Assembly (NCBI GenBank): GCA_963834015.1
Contig: CAWIAG010000002.1
Span: 310,001 to 374,000, forward strand
Direction: 5' to 3'
DNA from: FEN-1297 sp963834015
GTDB taxonomy: Bacteria > Bacteroidota > Ignavibacteria > Ignavibacteriales > Ignavibacteriaceae
DNA length: 64,000 nucleotides
How positions within the stretch are numbered: position 1 is the stretch's first letter; each line of letters opens with the position of its first letter. A program made the position numbers and the translations under genes. The notes under the pieces are model-generated. The model saw only the letters and a list, made by a program, of their open reading frames with translations, did not search any database and had not been told where the DNA came from. Positions 9,081 through 18,609 of the stretch are shown here, in pieces.

Positions 9081-9881
9081 TTACTCTTCTACTCCTAAAT
9101 ATTTCAGCATTTTATTTTTAATATTAGTTCTCGACACACCTAATTCATCAAAAGTATTTGCTCTGAGATTAAAAGCAAAAATATATACATCCTTTCCATT
9201 CCAGGAAGAAGCATTCTTTTTCTCGACATATCCTATAAGCCATGCAATTGAAAAAGTGTCATTGGTTCCGGTTTTATATCTTAAAATTGCATTTTGGAAA
9301 TCTTCCTCCGGCAGAATATTTTTCACAATATCCAACGACCGTTTAGAAATAGGAAGCTTACCTGAATAAAATTTTTTTAAAAATTCAATCTGTTCATTGG
9401 CAGATATCTTTAAGCTGTTATCAAGCCAAAAGCAATCTTCTTTATCTCCTATTGAATTATTTCCATAATTAATTTTATTAAGCCAGTACTGCATCTTTTC
9501 CCTGCCTACTCTTCGTGCCAGTTCCCGGAAATACGGTACAACGGAGTAATAAATTGCAGACTTAAGAGTATGGTCCCTTTCCCAGGCTTTGACAGGCTCG
9601 GGCGTTCCATCCCATTTAATAACATAATCCGAATCCGGGATAACACCGGTTTCAAGTCCGATTAAAGCATTAGGTATTTTGTAGGTGGAAGCAGGCTGAA
9701 ATCTTTGTTTGCAGCGCTCAGGATTAAATCTTATATATATGTCTTTGTTTTGATTATATATTACAAGCGATGCATTATGCTTATTTAAAAAATTTGCCAG
9801 TGTAGTGCTGTCCGCAGATTGTGAATATAATTTGGTTACTAAAGAAACTAAAAAAAACAGCGCTAGTGTGAAATTTTTCAT
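9081..9881 (-). CDS. class D (OXA-type) beta-lactamase
   Basis: A 266-residue secreted serine beta-lactamase. From Met-Lys-Asn-Phe there is a signal peptide (to about residue 22, LYSQSADS), then the class D motif series: Ser65-Thr-Tyr-Lys68 (nucleophile Ser and the Lys that is carbamylated in this class), SVV in YYSVVPYFREL, YGN in INYGNNSIG, the FWLDN tryptophan region, and KTGT. All four catalytic landmarks are intact, so it is probably an active enzyme or a close penicillin-sensing homologue. A longer frame to 9992 exists, but its first 37 residues come before the signal peptide, so the internal start is preferred. Confidence 0.9.
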   Translation of the reverse strand: MKNFTLALFFLVSLVTKLYSQSADSTTLANFLNKHNASLVIYNQNKDIYIRFNPERCKQRFQPASTYKIPNALIGLETGVIPDSDYVIKWDGTPEPVKAWERDHTLKSAIYYSVVPYFRELARRVGREKMQYWLNKINYGNNSIGDKEDCFWLDNSLKISANEQIEFLKKFYSGKLPISKRSLDIVKNILPEEDFQNAILRYKTGTNDTFSIAWLIGYVEKKNASSWNGKDVYIFAFNLRANTFDELGVSRTNIKNKMLKYLGVEE

Positions 9882-10410
9882 TTTAATCACTTTGTTATGA
9901 TGAGAAATAGAATATTGTATCAAAGTTTTGTAACTGGACTGCTTTGATAAATTCAAATATATGATAATCCTGGAATTATTGGAAGGCTCCAATAAAAGAA
10001 GAACTTTTATAAAAAATAAATTCGTAAGCCTCTGGCTTAGAACATTACAAACCTGTAAATTCTTTTCTATTGTTGAGCTGACTCAGGTTTAAAAGTAGCA
10101 TTGATAATTATTTCTAATATTATCTCAACATCCTGAATTAACGATATCCAAATCCCGATTCATCGTGATGAACTGTTTATCGCAAAACAATCCCCCAACA
10201 AACCCTCTCCTGAATACCAGAGGGATGGCGTATTAAGGCAGTATAAAATATTATGTTTTCTTTGTTTTAAAGGTTTTCGCCCAAAATCGTGTAAATTCGT
10301 ATAATGTAATGTTGGAAGTAAAAAGTTATATTATATAGCGTTACGCTAATAACAGGTAAAAAATTAAAAAATTTACCATTTTATAAAGTTCATTGATCAC
10401 ACCTTTGTTT
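9882..10410. other. intergenic stretch upstream of groES
   Basis: About 500 bases without a gene. It contains several short inverted repeats: AAGCCTCTGGCTT near 10026, CCCTCT with AGAGGG at 10203-10224, and a CCCGAT-type palindrome fragment near 10154 related to repeats elsewhere in the window. The segment around 10190-10225 resembles the one at 56535-56555, pointing to a decayed dispersed repeat. No coding potential was found. Confidence 0.5.
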
Positions 10411-10416
10411 ATTATC

Positions 10417-10445
10417 TTGACAAAATTCGCACGTTTTGTTATATT
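10417..10445 (+). promoter_or_regulatory. groESL promoter
   Basis: A TTGACA -35 box (10417-10422), a 17-base spacer and a TATATT -10 box (10440-10445) match the sigma-70 consensus closely. The -10 box overlaps the first bases of the CIRCE operator, which places the HrcA site where it would block open-complex formation. Confidence 0.8.
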
Positions 10446-10470
10446 AGCACTCTCTAATATAGAGTGCTAA
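10444..10470 (+). promoter_or_regulatory. CIRCE operator (HrcA site)
   Basis: A perfect CIRCE element, TTAGCACTC-N9-GAGTGCTAA, lies 38 bases before the groES start. HrcA binds this inverted repeat and represses chaperonin genes until heat shock titrates GroEL. hrcA itself is not in the window. Confidence 0.97.
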
Positions 10471-10508
10471 TAAAAATATAACCATAATAAATCTTAGGAG
10501 GTTAAAAC

Positions 10509-10805
10509 ATGGCAAAACTTAATTTAAAGCCGTTGGCTGACAGAGTAATCATAAAGCCAAGTGAAGCTGAAGAAAAAACAAAGGGTGGGATCATTTTACC
10601 GGATACAGCAAAAGAAAAACCAATTGAAGGCACAGTAGTAGCAGTTGGACCTGGAAAAGTATCTGAGGACGGAAAACCTGTAAAACCTGAAGTTAAAGTA
10701 GGCGATAAAGTATTATATGGTAAATATAGCGGAACTGAAGTTACGGTTGAAGGCGATGAGTATTTGATAATGAGAGAAAGTGATATTTTCGCTATAATAG
10801 GTTAA
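10509..10805 (+). CDS. groES: co-chaperonin GroES
   Basis: The 98-residue lid of the GroEL chaperonin. Diagnostic stretches are LKPLADRVIIKPSEAEEKT at the N-terminus, the mobile loop KTKGGIILPDTAKEKP, and GDKVLYGKYSGTEV. It caps the GroEL cavity as a heptamer in the cytoplasm. It starts 38 bases after the CIRCE operator with an AGGAGG ribosome site and is followed 64 bases later by groEL, forming a two-gene heat-shock operon. Confidence 0.98.
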   Translation: MAKLNLKPLADRVIIKPSEAEEKTKGGIILPDTAKEKPIEGTVVAVGPGKVSEDGKPVKPEVKVGDKVLYGKYSGTEVTVEGDEYLIMRESDIFAIIG

Positions 10806-10869
10806 TCACATCATTCCGGGATCAACCGGATATAATAAAAATTGAAAATTAATTTAATGGAGGATTAAA

Positions 10870-12504
10870 ATGGCTTCTAAAATAATAGAATATAATGCTG
10901 AAGCGCGAACCAAATTGAAAAACGGCGTTGATAAATTGGCTAACGCTGTAAAAGTAACATTAGGCCCTAAAGGACGCAACGTTATTCTTGAAAAGAAATT
11001 CGGCGCACCTACAGTTACCAAAGACGGTGTTTCAGTAGCTAAAGAAATTGAACTTGAAGATGCAGTTGAGAATATGGGCGCGCAGATGGTTCGTGAAGTA
11101 GCTTCAAAAACAAGCGACGTGGCAGGAGACGGAACCACAACCGCAACCGTATTGGCTCAGGCAATATACAGAGAAGGACTGAAAAACGTTACGGCAGGCG
11201 CTAACCCTATGGATCTGAAAAGAGGCATTGACCTTGCAGTAACTAAAGTTGTTGAATACTTGAAAAAAGTCAGCCGTGATGTTGAAGGAAGAAATGAAAT
11301 TGCACAGGTTGGGTCTATTTCTGCTAATAATGATAAATCTATCGGTGAATTGATTGCAGACGCAATGGAAAAAGTTGGCAAAGACGGTGTAATCACGGTT
11401 GAAGAAGCTAAAGGAACAGAAACAGGTTTGGAAGTAGTTGAAGGCATGCAGTTTGACCGCGGTTATCTATCACCTTACTTTGTTACAAATACAGAAACAA
11501 TGGAAGCATCTTTAGAAGATCCTTTTATCTTAATTCATGATAAAAAAATCTCAGCAATGAAAGACCTTTTACCTATTCTTGAAAAGATAGCGCAACAAGG
11601 TAAATCAATGCTTATAATTGCAGAAGACCTTGAAGGCGAAGCTTTAGCTACTTTAGTAGTTAACAAGATCCGCGGAACGCTAAGAGTTGCTGCAGTTAAA
11701 GCACCAGGATTCGGCGACAGAAGAAAAGCAATGCTTGAAGATATTGCAGTATTAACTGGCGGTACGGTTATTTCCGAAGAACAGGGTTACAAACTGGAAA
11801 ATGCAACAATATCCTATTTAGGAACAGCTAAGAAAATCGTTATCGACAAAGATAATACTACCATTGTTGAAGGCGCGGGCAAATCTGATGATATTAAGAA
11901 AAGAATTAATGAAATCAAGGCCCAGATCGAAAAAACAACGTCCGATTACGATAAAGAAAAATTACAGGAAAGATTAGCAAAACTCTCCGGCGGTGTTGCA
12001 GTGCTTAAAATAGGTGCATCCACCGAAATTGAAATGAAAGAAAAGAAAGCACGCGTTGAAGATGCTCTTCATGCCACACGTGCTGCCGTTGAAGAAGGTA
12101 TTGTTGCAGGAGGCGGTGTTGCTTTAGTAAGAGCAATTGCTATCCTTGAAAAATTAGAGGGCGACAACCTTGACCAGACAACCGGTATTAAGATAATTCA
12201 AAAAGCTCTTGAAGAACCTTTAAGACAAATTGTTAATAACGCAGGATTAGAAGGTTCAGTAGTTCTGCAAGAAGTAATAAAGAGAAAAGATAATGAAGGT
12301 TTTAATGCTGCAACCGAAAAATATGAAGATCTCATTAAATCCGGAGTTATTGATCCTACAAAAGTTACAAGAACTGCATTAGAAAATGCAGCTTCAGTAG
12401 CTGCCCTGCTTCTTACAACTGAAGCGGTAGTTTTCGAGAAGAAAGAAAAAGAAAGTCCTATGCCACCTATGCCGGGCGGCGGCGGAATGGGCGATATGTA
12501 TTAA
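10870..12504 (+). CDS. groL: chaperonin GroEL
   Basis: The 544-residue 60-kDa chaperonin. The ATP-site motifs GPKGRNVILEKKFG and GDGTTTATVLAQ near the N-terminus, the apical domain, and VEEGIVAGGGVALVRA near residue 410 are all present. The tail ends in a methionine-glycine-proline-rich stretch (PPMPGGGGMGDMY), as expected for the disordered floor of the cavity. It is co-transcribed with groES under HrcA control and followed by an intrinsic terminator. Confidence 0.99.
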   Translation: MASKIIEYNAEARTKLKNGVDKLANAVKVTLGPKGRNVILEKKFGAPTVTKDGVSVAKEIELEDAVENMGAQMVREVASKTSDVAGDGTTTATVLAQAIYREGLKNVTAGANPMDLKRGIDLAVTKVVEYLKKVSRDVEGRNEIAQVGSISANNDKSIGELIADAMEKVGKDGVITVEEAKGTETGLEVVEGMQFDRGYLSPYFVTNTETMEASLEDPFILIHDKKISAMKDLLPILEKIAQQGKSMLIIAEDLEGEALATLVVNKIRGTLRVAAVKAPGFGDRRKAMLEDIAVLTGGTVISEEQGYKLENATISYLGTAKKIVIDKDNTTIVEGAGKSDDIKKRINEIKAQIEKTTSDYDKEKLQERLAKLSGGVAVLKIGASTEIEMKEKKARVEDALHATRAAVEEGIVAGGGVALVRAIAILEKLEGDNLDQTTGIKIIQKALEEPLRQIVNNAGLEGSVVLQEVIKRKDNEGFNAATEKYEDLIKSGVIDPTKVTRTALENAASVAALLLTTEAVVFEKKEKESPMPPMPGGGGMGDMY

Positions 12505-12530
12505 TAGTTCGTCTAAACTTGATCTTAAAA

Positions 12531-12561
12531 AGAGGTGGGATTTTAATCCCGCCTTTTTTTT
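12531..12561 (+). terminator. groESL terminator
   Basis: An 8-bp stem (12533-12540 with 12547-12554, one G-U pair), a 6-base loop and a run of eight T residues lie about 30 bases after the groEL stop: a textbook intrinsic terminator. Confidence 0.92.
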
Positions 12562-12709
12562 GTTTTACACCGGATAAATTTTTTTTTAATTTTGCTCAAA
12601 TATCAATGGGCATTATTGATATTAAACCACGGTTGTTTCTTGCATGTCTAATGTCAATAGTGTTAGTATATCGAAATCTATTTATTTTTTCACAAAAATA
12701 AGGTGTCTA

Positions 12710-13078
12710 ATGAAAAACTTAATATTAACAGCAATAATTGCATTTGCTTTTATAGCCGGAGTAAATGCACAAGCTCGATTTTCTTCAAAAGACAGGTTAA
12801 AGCAAATGAAAGACAGCCTTGCTTTGTCCGACAGCCAAACAGCAATAATTGACTCTCTCTTTACCGGTGCGGGTGAAAAAATAAAAAATATAGATTTGGA
12901 AGGACAAGAGAGAAGGGATGCAATCCGAAAGATAATGGATGAAGTAAATATTCAGGTTGAAAGTGTTTTAACCCCGGATCAAAAAACAAAATACGAACAA
13001 ATGCTGGCTGATCAAAGAAGTCGCATGCAGAACAGACAACGCGACAGCAACAGGCCCCCTGATAAAGGGAATCAGTAA
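12710..13078 (+). CDS. small exported Spy/CpxP-like helical protein
   Basis: A 122-residue exported protein. From Met-Lys-Asn-Leu there is a signal peptide ending at VNAQA, then a helical charged domain with KQMKDSLALSDSQTAIIDSL and VLTPDQKTKYEQML. That spacing of LT-x-x-Q-like elements recalls the periplasmic chaperone-like Spy/CpxP group and similar short Bacteroidota proteins. The tail is Arg/Gln/Pro-rich. A longer frame from 12644 lacks a ribosome site and puts 22 residues before the signal peptide, so it was not used. The function is unknown; the fold resemblance is modest. Confidence 0.7.
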   Translation: MKNLILTAIIAFAFIAGVNAQARFSSKDRLKQMKDSLALSDSQTAIIDSLFTGAGEKIKNIDLEGQERRDAIRKIMDEVNIQVESVLTPDQKTKYEQMLADQRSRMQNRQRDSNRPPDKGNQ

Positions 13079-13092
13079 AATAAATTCTATTT

Positions 13093-13126
13093 AAAAGAAG
13101 CTCACTATTGAAGTTGAGCTTCTTTT
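13093..13126 (+). terminator. terminator after the Spy-like gene
   Basis: A perfect 12-bp stem (13093-13104 with 13115-13126), a 10-base loop and a TTTT end lie 14 bases after the stop codon. Confidence 0.85.
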
Positions 13127-13505
13127 ATTAATTTCTTATCTTAAAATAAAAATAGTATATCCCTTCGCCCCTCAATAAAGGTATTGTATATATCAACTTA
13201 ACGCTTTCAACTTTATAATTTAATTTATTAAACCCCGGACAAATTTATACAATAACTATTATAATTGATTAGTATTGAAGTTATAAATTCTTATGAAAAG
13301 AAAAAATAATTACAAACTATGTTTATAAAATCACAACTGAAAAATTTTATGAATTATTCGATTGTGAATTAAAGTATATTTTTCTCCGAAATATATTTTT
13401 ATTAAGTAAGCGGAGGGGGTACAACTCCCTCTGCTTTTAGTGATAAACGTAAGGCAGAATCATAAATCAGGGAAGTAAATAGGTCAGGAAATAAAAAATA
13501 ATTAA
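13127..13505. other. intergenic stretch
   Basis: About 380 A/T-rich bases between convergent genes. One GC-rich hairpin (GCGGAGGG with CCCTCTGC, 13410-13434) is followed by TTTT on the plus strand. Nothing coding is seen. Confidence 0.5.
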
Positions 13506-16500
13506 TCACTCATCCCATTCTATGCTCTTTACATCCTCGTAAGTTATGGTAGTTAAATCATTATCATCGGGTTCACTAAGAGTAAGGATACGTTCTTCCT
13601 GGTTGTCAATCGCTTTATACAATATATTTTTTACAGTTCTTGCATTACCGAAATTACTATTTCTTGAATTAAATAATTTTGTGAAAATATCCAAAAGAAG
13701 CTGCCAGGCTCCTTCATCCAGTTTGTACCCGCTTTTTTCACAAATAGTATTAGCGATATCAATTAACTGACGCGGGTTATAATCTTCGAAGTTAAAAATA
13801 TTCGGAAATTCCGCCTTAAGCCCGGGATTAGAATCTAAAAAATCCTTCATTTCATTTTTATAACCGGAAAGAACAATAATAAATTTCCCCTGGTCTGTAA
13901 CTACTCTTTTTAATATTGTCTCAATAGCCTCCTGCCCGGCCTCGGATATGCCACGTGTCAGCATATAAGCTTCATCAATAAAAAGAGTTCCGCCGATAGA
14001 CTTATTAATAACCTCATTAGTTTTTGCAACAGTCTGCCCCTGGTAACTAGTTACCAGACCGGAACGGTCAATTTCAATCAAATGGCCGATATCCAGGATT
14101 CCCATTTCCTTATAAATGCTGCTTATGAGCCTGGCAACTGTGGTTTTACCGGTGCCGGGATTTCCAACGAAAACAGAATTTAAGTTTTTAGGAATAACTT
14201 TAAGTCCTCTTTGTTTTCTTAATTTAGCTACTTTTAAACTACTTATTAATTTATCAACAGATTTTTTAACAGTTTCAAGCCCGGTTAATTCATTCAGCGC
14301 TTTTAAACTTAAATTTAATTGTTCCTGATCTATTTCATTCTTTGCCGGATCTTTATCTTTTTTATGGAAAAGGATTTCGCTTATATCATCGATCAGAATA
14401 TATTTCAGCACCTCTTCATGCCGCTCTTCAACAGGAATATCAGCAAGACGTAAAAGCTGGTTTTTCAAGGCATTTTCATAAATATCCCTAACCAGCCTTG
14501 CATTACCAAAAGATTTATCTCGGTTTCTATAAACTTTTATAAAATATTTTTTAAGAGGTTCGGTAATTTCTTCATCAAGAAAGAGGTCTTTGCTTTCAAA
14601 CAACTTCCTGGTTATCTCCATCAATTCATCTGGCGAATAATCTTCAAATAATATTTTTTTTGTAAATCTTGACTGAAGGCCGGGATTGGAATTTAAGAAG
14701 TTTTCCATTTCACCGGTATAACCGGCGGCAATAACTACAAACTTACCCCTGTCGTCTTCCATTCTTTTAAGTAAAGTATCAACTGCTTCCTTGCCGAAAT
14801 CCGAGCTATTGGCGTCTCCCTGTTTAATAAGAGTATAAGCTTCATCAATAAAAAGCGTACCTCCAATAGCCCTGTCGATCGCTTCCTTAGTTTTTTCAGC
14901 GGTTTTACCAATAAAACTTGCAACCAGTCCCTGCCTGTCGACTTCAACAAGGTGTCCACGAGGCAGAATGCCCAGAGCAGAATAAATTTCACTAAAAATC
15001 CTTGCAACAGTGGTTTTGCCGGTTCCCGGGTTTCCTAAAAATACCAGGTGAGAAGAAAATTTATCCTGAATATCTTCACCCTGTTCCGTATAATATCTCG
15101 CAAGTTTAACAATTTCATTTATCTCTTTTTTTACAATATGCAGTCCTGTTAAATTATTCAACTTTGTCATTGTTCTTGACAGGGCTTCTTCATCGATTCC
15201 AATTTTTACATTTTTAATAATTGCATTTTCAATTATTGATAAAATATCATCCTGCAGTATTGTTGTCATCATTTCTTTAGTTCGGTCAACTTCAGGAATT
15301 TTTAAGTAGCGTTTACTTAGATGAATTTTAACTTCATTAAAATAATTTCTGACCAACCTTGCATTGCCGAATGAATTATCTCTTTTCCTGTAAAGATCTG
15401 TAAATTGTTTTCTGAGAAATTCCAAAGCTTCTTCGGCAACAATATATTCTTCTTTCTCTGCAGAAATTTTAAATATTTGTACGAGTTCATCAGGAGAATA
15501 ATCTTCAAATTGAAAGAAATGAGTAAATCTTGATTTCAGACCGGGATTAGAATTTATAAATGCATTCATTTCTTCAGGATACCCTGCAGCAATCACTACA
15601 AACTCCCCGCCCGGCTGAACTGAAGAATTACTACTGTCTTCCATTCTTTTTAATAATATATCAATTGCTTCCTGCCCAAAATCCTGCTGGCTTCCTTCTT
15701 TTTTAAGCGCATAGGCTTCATCTATAAAAAGTAATCCGCCAATCGCTTCGTCGATAACCTTATTGGTTTTCTGTGCTGTTTCACCAATATACTGCCCTAC
15801 CAAACCGGAACGATCAACTTCAATAACATGGCCGTTTTTTAAGATACCCATAGCTTTAAATATTTTGCCCAGGAGCCTTGCAATTGTTGTTTTACCGGTA
15901 CCGGGATTACCCAAAAAGACCGAGTGCATTGGAAGGTTCTCCTGAGCTTTTAAACCAAGTTTTTTTCTTTCATTAATAAAATTAAGATAGTCAACAAAAC
16001 CTCTCATTGATTGTTTGACACCCTGAAGGCCTGCATAGCTGTCCAATTCGGCCAGAAGTTCTTCAAGTGATTTTGTTTCCTGCGGTTTCAATGAGGTTTC
16101 TTTAACATCGCTGGGCTGATCAGTTAAAGGCTTTTCTAAAGGTTTAGTTTCATCGACAGGAATTTTATTTTCTTCAAAATTTACGACTTCAGCGCGTCCA
16201 ATAATAAACCACCTTGTACAAACCAGATAATCATCCAGGAAAATATCAATCTTGCCCTGGCCTTCCTTCCAGAACCCGGGGCTGTCAATCCCCCAGCTTT
16301 GAACAAATTCAACGATCTTCCAATCTTTTTCCATGGCAAGTGCAAATCTATGCCTTCCTACTTCAATATCATTCAGATACCATACTGCAATACCATCGAT
16401 CTCCACACTTTTATTACCAAAGAAAGGATTGTCGAGTACGACCTCAACTCCAATATATCTTATTATTTCTTCATTAAACTGAAGTAAAAATGTACGTTTT

Positions 16501-17402
16501 TCCGCACGCAGATTTTCAATTAAATCGTAAGTCCTGACATGGTAAATATGAAAAAATCTGTTTTCGTAAAATTCAAAATCTGTTCTCAACAGAGAGTTAT
16601 AATCTTCAATTTTCTTAATCTGAGCAGAGTGACTGGGAAAAAGTTTAAGAATTTTACTATATATTTCATTGAATTGTGAATCATCATCAAATTGTTCTTT
16701 TATTGATTCGGCCTTATCATAAGCATTTCTCATTTGAAACATTTTTAATAGCGATTGAAGTTCCATAATATGTGCACGGGGATGTTCTTCAAGCAAGGAT
16801 GGTGTATTTAAAGTATCCCTGGCTGCCCATAACGAGAACCAAAATTCATCAGATTCAAAGGCTTCATCACCTTCGTTCAAAAAAGATTTCTTCTTTGTAA
16901 GAAAACCGACAAAGAATTTTTCATCATAGCCCAACGTGATCCTTAGCCAATCTCTCACCTTCTTAAGTTTTGGTTTTGGACCTTTATCGATTTCGATAGC
17001 TTTTTCGATTTCTTCAAGCCCTTCAAAAAATCTCCCTAAACCTGCCAATGCCCTGGCTTTATTCAGATGAGCCCAGGCAAGCAAATCGGGCTTCTTTGCA
17101 ATTGCCCATTCCAGGTCGGATATAGCACCTTCAAAAATGCTCATCCGCATTAGTAAAAAGCCACGGTACATCCTGGAGTTAACATCATCACCGCTTATCT
17201 GCACAGCAAGATTTGCCATCTCCAATGCCTGAGCTGGATACCCGTTTTCAAGCAGCGCCCAGGCTAAACATGATGCCGCATTATAATCGTTCTGCCGTTC
17301 ATCAAAAACCTGCCTGGCTGCTGTTAATGCCATTCGAAAACGGTTTTGTCTTAAGTGTTCATAAGCTTCCTTAAGAAGATCATCAAGTTCTTCAGAAGTC
17401 AA
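13506..17402 (-). CDS. TPR protein with three CbbX/SpoVK-type AAA+ ATPase modules
   Basis: A 1298-residue protein. Residues 1-150 form TPR-like helical repeats and residues about 280-410 a beta-rich region of unknown type. Three AAA+ modules of the CbxX/CbbX/SpoVK/EccA group follow. Each has a GNPGTGKTT P-loop (Lys504, Lys796, Lys1086) and a FIDEAY Walker B box, at a regular spacing of about 290 residues, and each also has the GxVxxYxG/SFxGxT pore-loop region. CbbX-type ATPases are hexameric remodelling motors such as Rubisco activase; EccA serves type VII secretion. Here one chain would supply half a ring, or stack three rings. The client is unknown. No Rubisco or ESX gene is nearby. Confidence 0.9.
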   Translation of the reverse strand: MTSEELDDLLKEAYEHLRQNRFRMALTAARQVFDERQNDYNAASCLAWALLENGYPAQALEMANLAVQISGDDVNSRMYRGFLLMRMSIFEGAISDLEWAIAKKPDLLAWAHLNKARALAGLGRFFEGLEEIEKAIEIDKGPKPKLKKVRDWLRITLGYDEKFFVGFLTKKKSFLNEGDEAFESDEFWFSLWAARDTLNTPSLLEEHPRAHIMELQSLLKMFQMRNAYDKAESIKEQFDDDSQFNEIYSKILKLFPSHSAQIKKIEDYNSLLRTDFEFYENRFFHIYHVRTYDLIENLRAEKRTFLLQFNEEIIRYIGVEVVLDNPFFGNKSVEIDGIAVWYLNDIEVGRHRFALAMEKDWKIVEFVQSWGIDSPGFWKEGQGKIDIFLDDYLVCTRWFIIGRAEVVNFEENKIPVDETKPLEKPLTDQPSDVKETSLKPQETKSLEELLAELDSYAGLQGVKQSMRGFVDYLNFINERKKLGLKAQENLPMHSVFLGNPGTGKTTIARLLGKIFKAMGILKNGHVIEVDRSGLVGQYIGETAQKTNKVIDEAIGGLLFIDEAYALKKEGSQQDFGQEAIDILLKRMEDSSNSSVQPGGEFVVIAAGYPEEMNAFINSNPGLKSRFTHFFQFEDYSPDELVQIFKISAEKEEYIVAEEALEFLRKQFTDLYRKRDNSFGNARLVRNYFNEVKIHLSKRYLKIPEVDRTKEMMTTILQDDILSIIENAIIKNVKIGIDEEALSRTMTKLNNLTGLHIVKKEINEIVKLARYYTEQGEDIQDKFSSHLVFLGNPGTGKTTVARIFSEIYSALGILPRGHLVEVDRQGLVASFIGKTAEKTKEAIDRAIGGTLFIDEAYTLIKQGDANSSDFGKEAVDTLLKRMEDDRGKFVVIAAGYTGEMENFLNSNPGLQSRFTKKILFEDYSPDELMEITRKLFESKDLFLDEEITEPLKKYFIKVYRNRDKSFGNARLVRDIYENALKNQLLRLADIPVEERHEEVLKYILIDDISEILFHKKDKDPAKNEIDQEQLNLSLKALNELTGLETVKKSVDKLISSLKVAKLRKQRGLKVIPKNLNSVFVGNPGTGKTTVARLISSIYKEMGILDIGHLIEIDRSGLVTSYQGQTVAKTNEVINKSIGGTLFIDEAYMLTRGISEAGQEAIETILKRVVTDQGKFIIVLSGYKNEMKDFLDSNPGLKAEFPNIFNFEDYNPRQLIDIANTICEKSGYKLDEGAWQLLLDIFTKLFNSRNSNFGNARTVKNILYKAIDNQEERILTLSEPDDNDLTTITYEDVKSIEWDE

Positions 17403-17761
17403 TTAATGCTCTCCATTCATAAATTATCTAATTAATCTATCTGCCCTTGGTAATATACCAAAAAAAATAAAAAATATTATCTATAGGAAATAAATATATG
17501 AGTAAAATAAAGTGTATATATCCGGTAAGTGCAGGTTTAAGACTGAGATTATACTTAGAAGACTGAACGTGATTTTGAACAGGCGGTAAGGTTTAATTTA
17601 TTGATTTTTGTTGATTAATGAATCGGCTCCATAAAGAACAAATAGCATTGCTTACAATGAGAATATACTTAATGTATATAAATTTTTTTAATGTCTTTAA
17701 TGAAATAGAAAATATATGCGTAACTATTTTATTTTACAATATCGTTGTACTAATAATTTAA
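17403..17761. other. intergenic stretch
   Basis: About 360 A/T-rich bases between two minus-strand genes. It should carry the promoter of the triple AAA+ gene, but no convincing box, operator or RNA was found. Confidence 0.4.
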
Positions 17762-18451
17762 TTATTTCATATCTTCAGGACGGGTAGCAACAGAGATAAT
17801 ATCAAGTATTTTACTATCTTCAATAATAACAGCGCTTAACTTATTCATGAGATAAACGGATGTATCTATATATACCACATTATTTTCTTTTTTAAACTCT
17901 ACATTATTCCGCCTGGTATGTCCAACCACCTGAAGTTTACCTATATTGAGTAGTTCACCGCGGGCCCATAATATGCTGTCGCTTTTTTCAAGATCGTTCC
18001 TGATAATATTTTCAAGAATATTCAAGTCGCTTCGAAAATATTCGGGTAAAATAGTTTCATAAGATTTTGAAATTCCTGCATGAGAGATAAAACAATCCTT
18101 TGAGTTAAAAAAAAGAGGCGCTTTCATTATTAACTCTAAATGCTCAGATACCTGATCATCGTGCCTGTTGTAAGAGGCAATTGTTTTTTCATATCCGTTA
18201 TACAGCCAGGCATTAGCCATTTTATTATTTGTCTGTTTAATAAAGTGACAAAACATATAATCGTGATTGCCGGGTGTAAACCTTATGCCCATCGAGTTAA
18301 CAAATTCAATTACTTCGTAACTGTAATTACCGCGGTCAACCAAATCACCAACGCTGTATATTTTTATTGCAGGATATTTGCCTAAAACTTTATCAACAAG
18401 TTCATTCAATGTAAAGTAACATCCGTGTATATCGCCAATAACAGCTATCAT
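17762..18451 (-). CDS. metallophosphoesterase (PPP-type phosphatase)
   Basis: A 229-residue calcineurin-like phosphoesterase of the bacterial PPP phosphatase type. The metal-binding motif series is complete: GDIHGC at residues 5-10, GDLVDRG, GNHDY, SHAG and GHTRRNN near the C-terminus. These enzymes hydrolyse phosphoserine/threonine or diadenosine tetraphosphate (PrpA/PrpB and ApaH groups) with two metal ions. The substrate cannot be settled from sequence. It lies between the CoA transferase and the AAA+ protein, separated from both by over 150 bases. Confidence 0.9.
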   Translation of the reverse strand: MIAVIGDIHGCYFTLNELVDKVLGKYPAIKIYSVGDLVDRGNYSYEVIEFVNSMGIRFTPGNHDYMFCHFIKQTNNKMANAWLYNGYEKTIASYNRHDDQVSEHLELIMKAPLFFNSKDCFISHAGISKSYETILPEYFRSDLNILENIIRNDLEKSDSILWARGELLNIGKLQVVGHTRRNNVEFKKENNVVYIDTSVYLMNKLSAVIIEDSKILDIISVATRPEDMK

Positions 18452-18609
18452 AATTCATCAACAAATTAAAGAATAATCTTAATTGTTTGAAAAGCTTTTA
18501 TAATGATGAGGATATTCATACTCCAAATAGTGATTGAAGAGATTATAATATAACGGGGAAATAAAATATTTTTCCATAATTTAGACAGTAAGGGAAAGTA
18601 TAAAATCGG

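Noticed and set aside
9882..9992. N-terminal extension of the class D beta-lactamase
   Set aside because: The 37 extra residues precede a normal signal peptide and are Ser/Asn/Ile-rich; translation most likely starts at Met-Lys-Asn-Phe.
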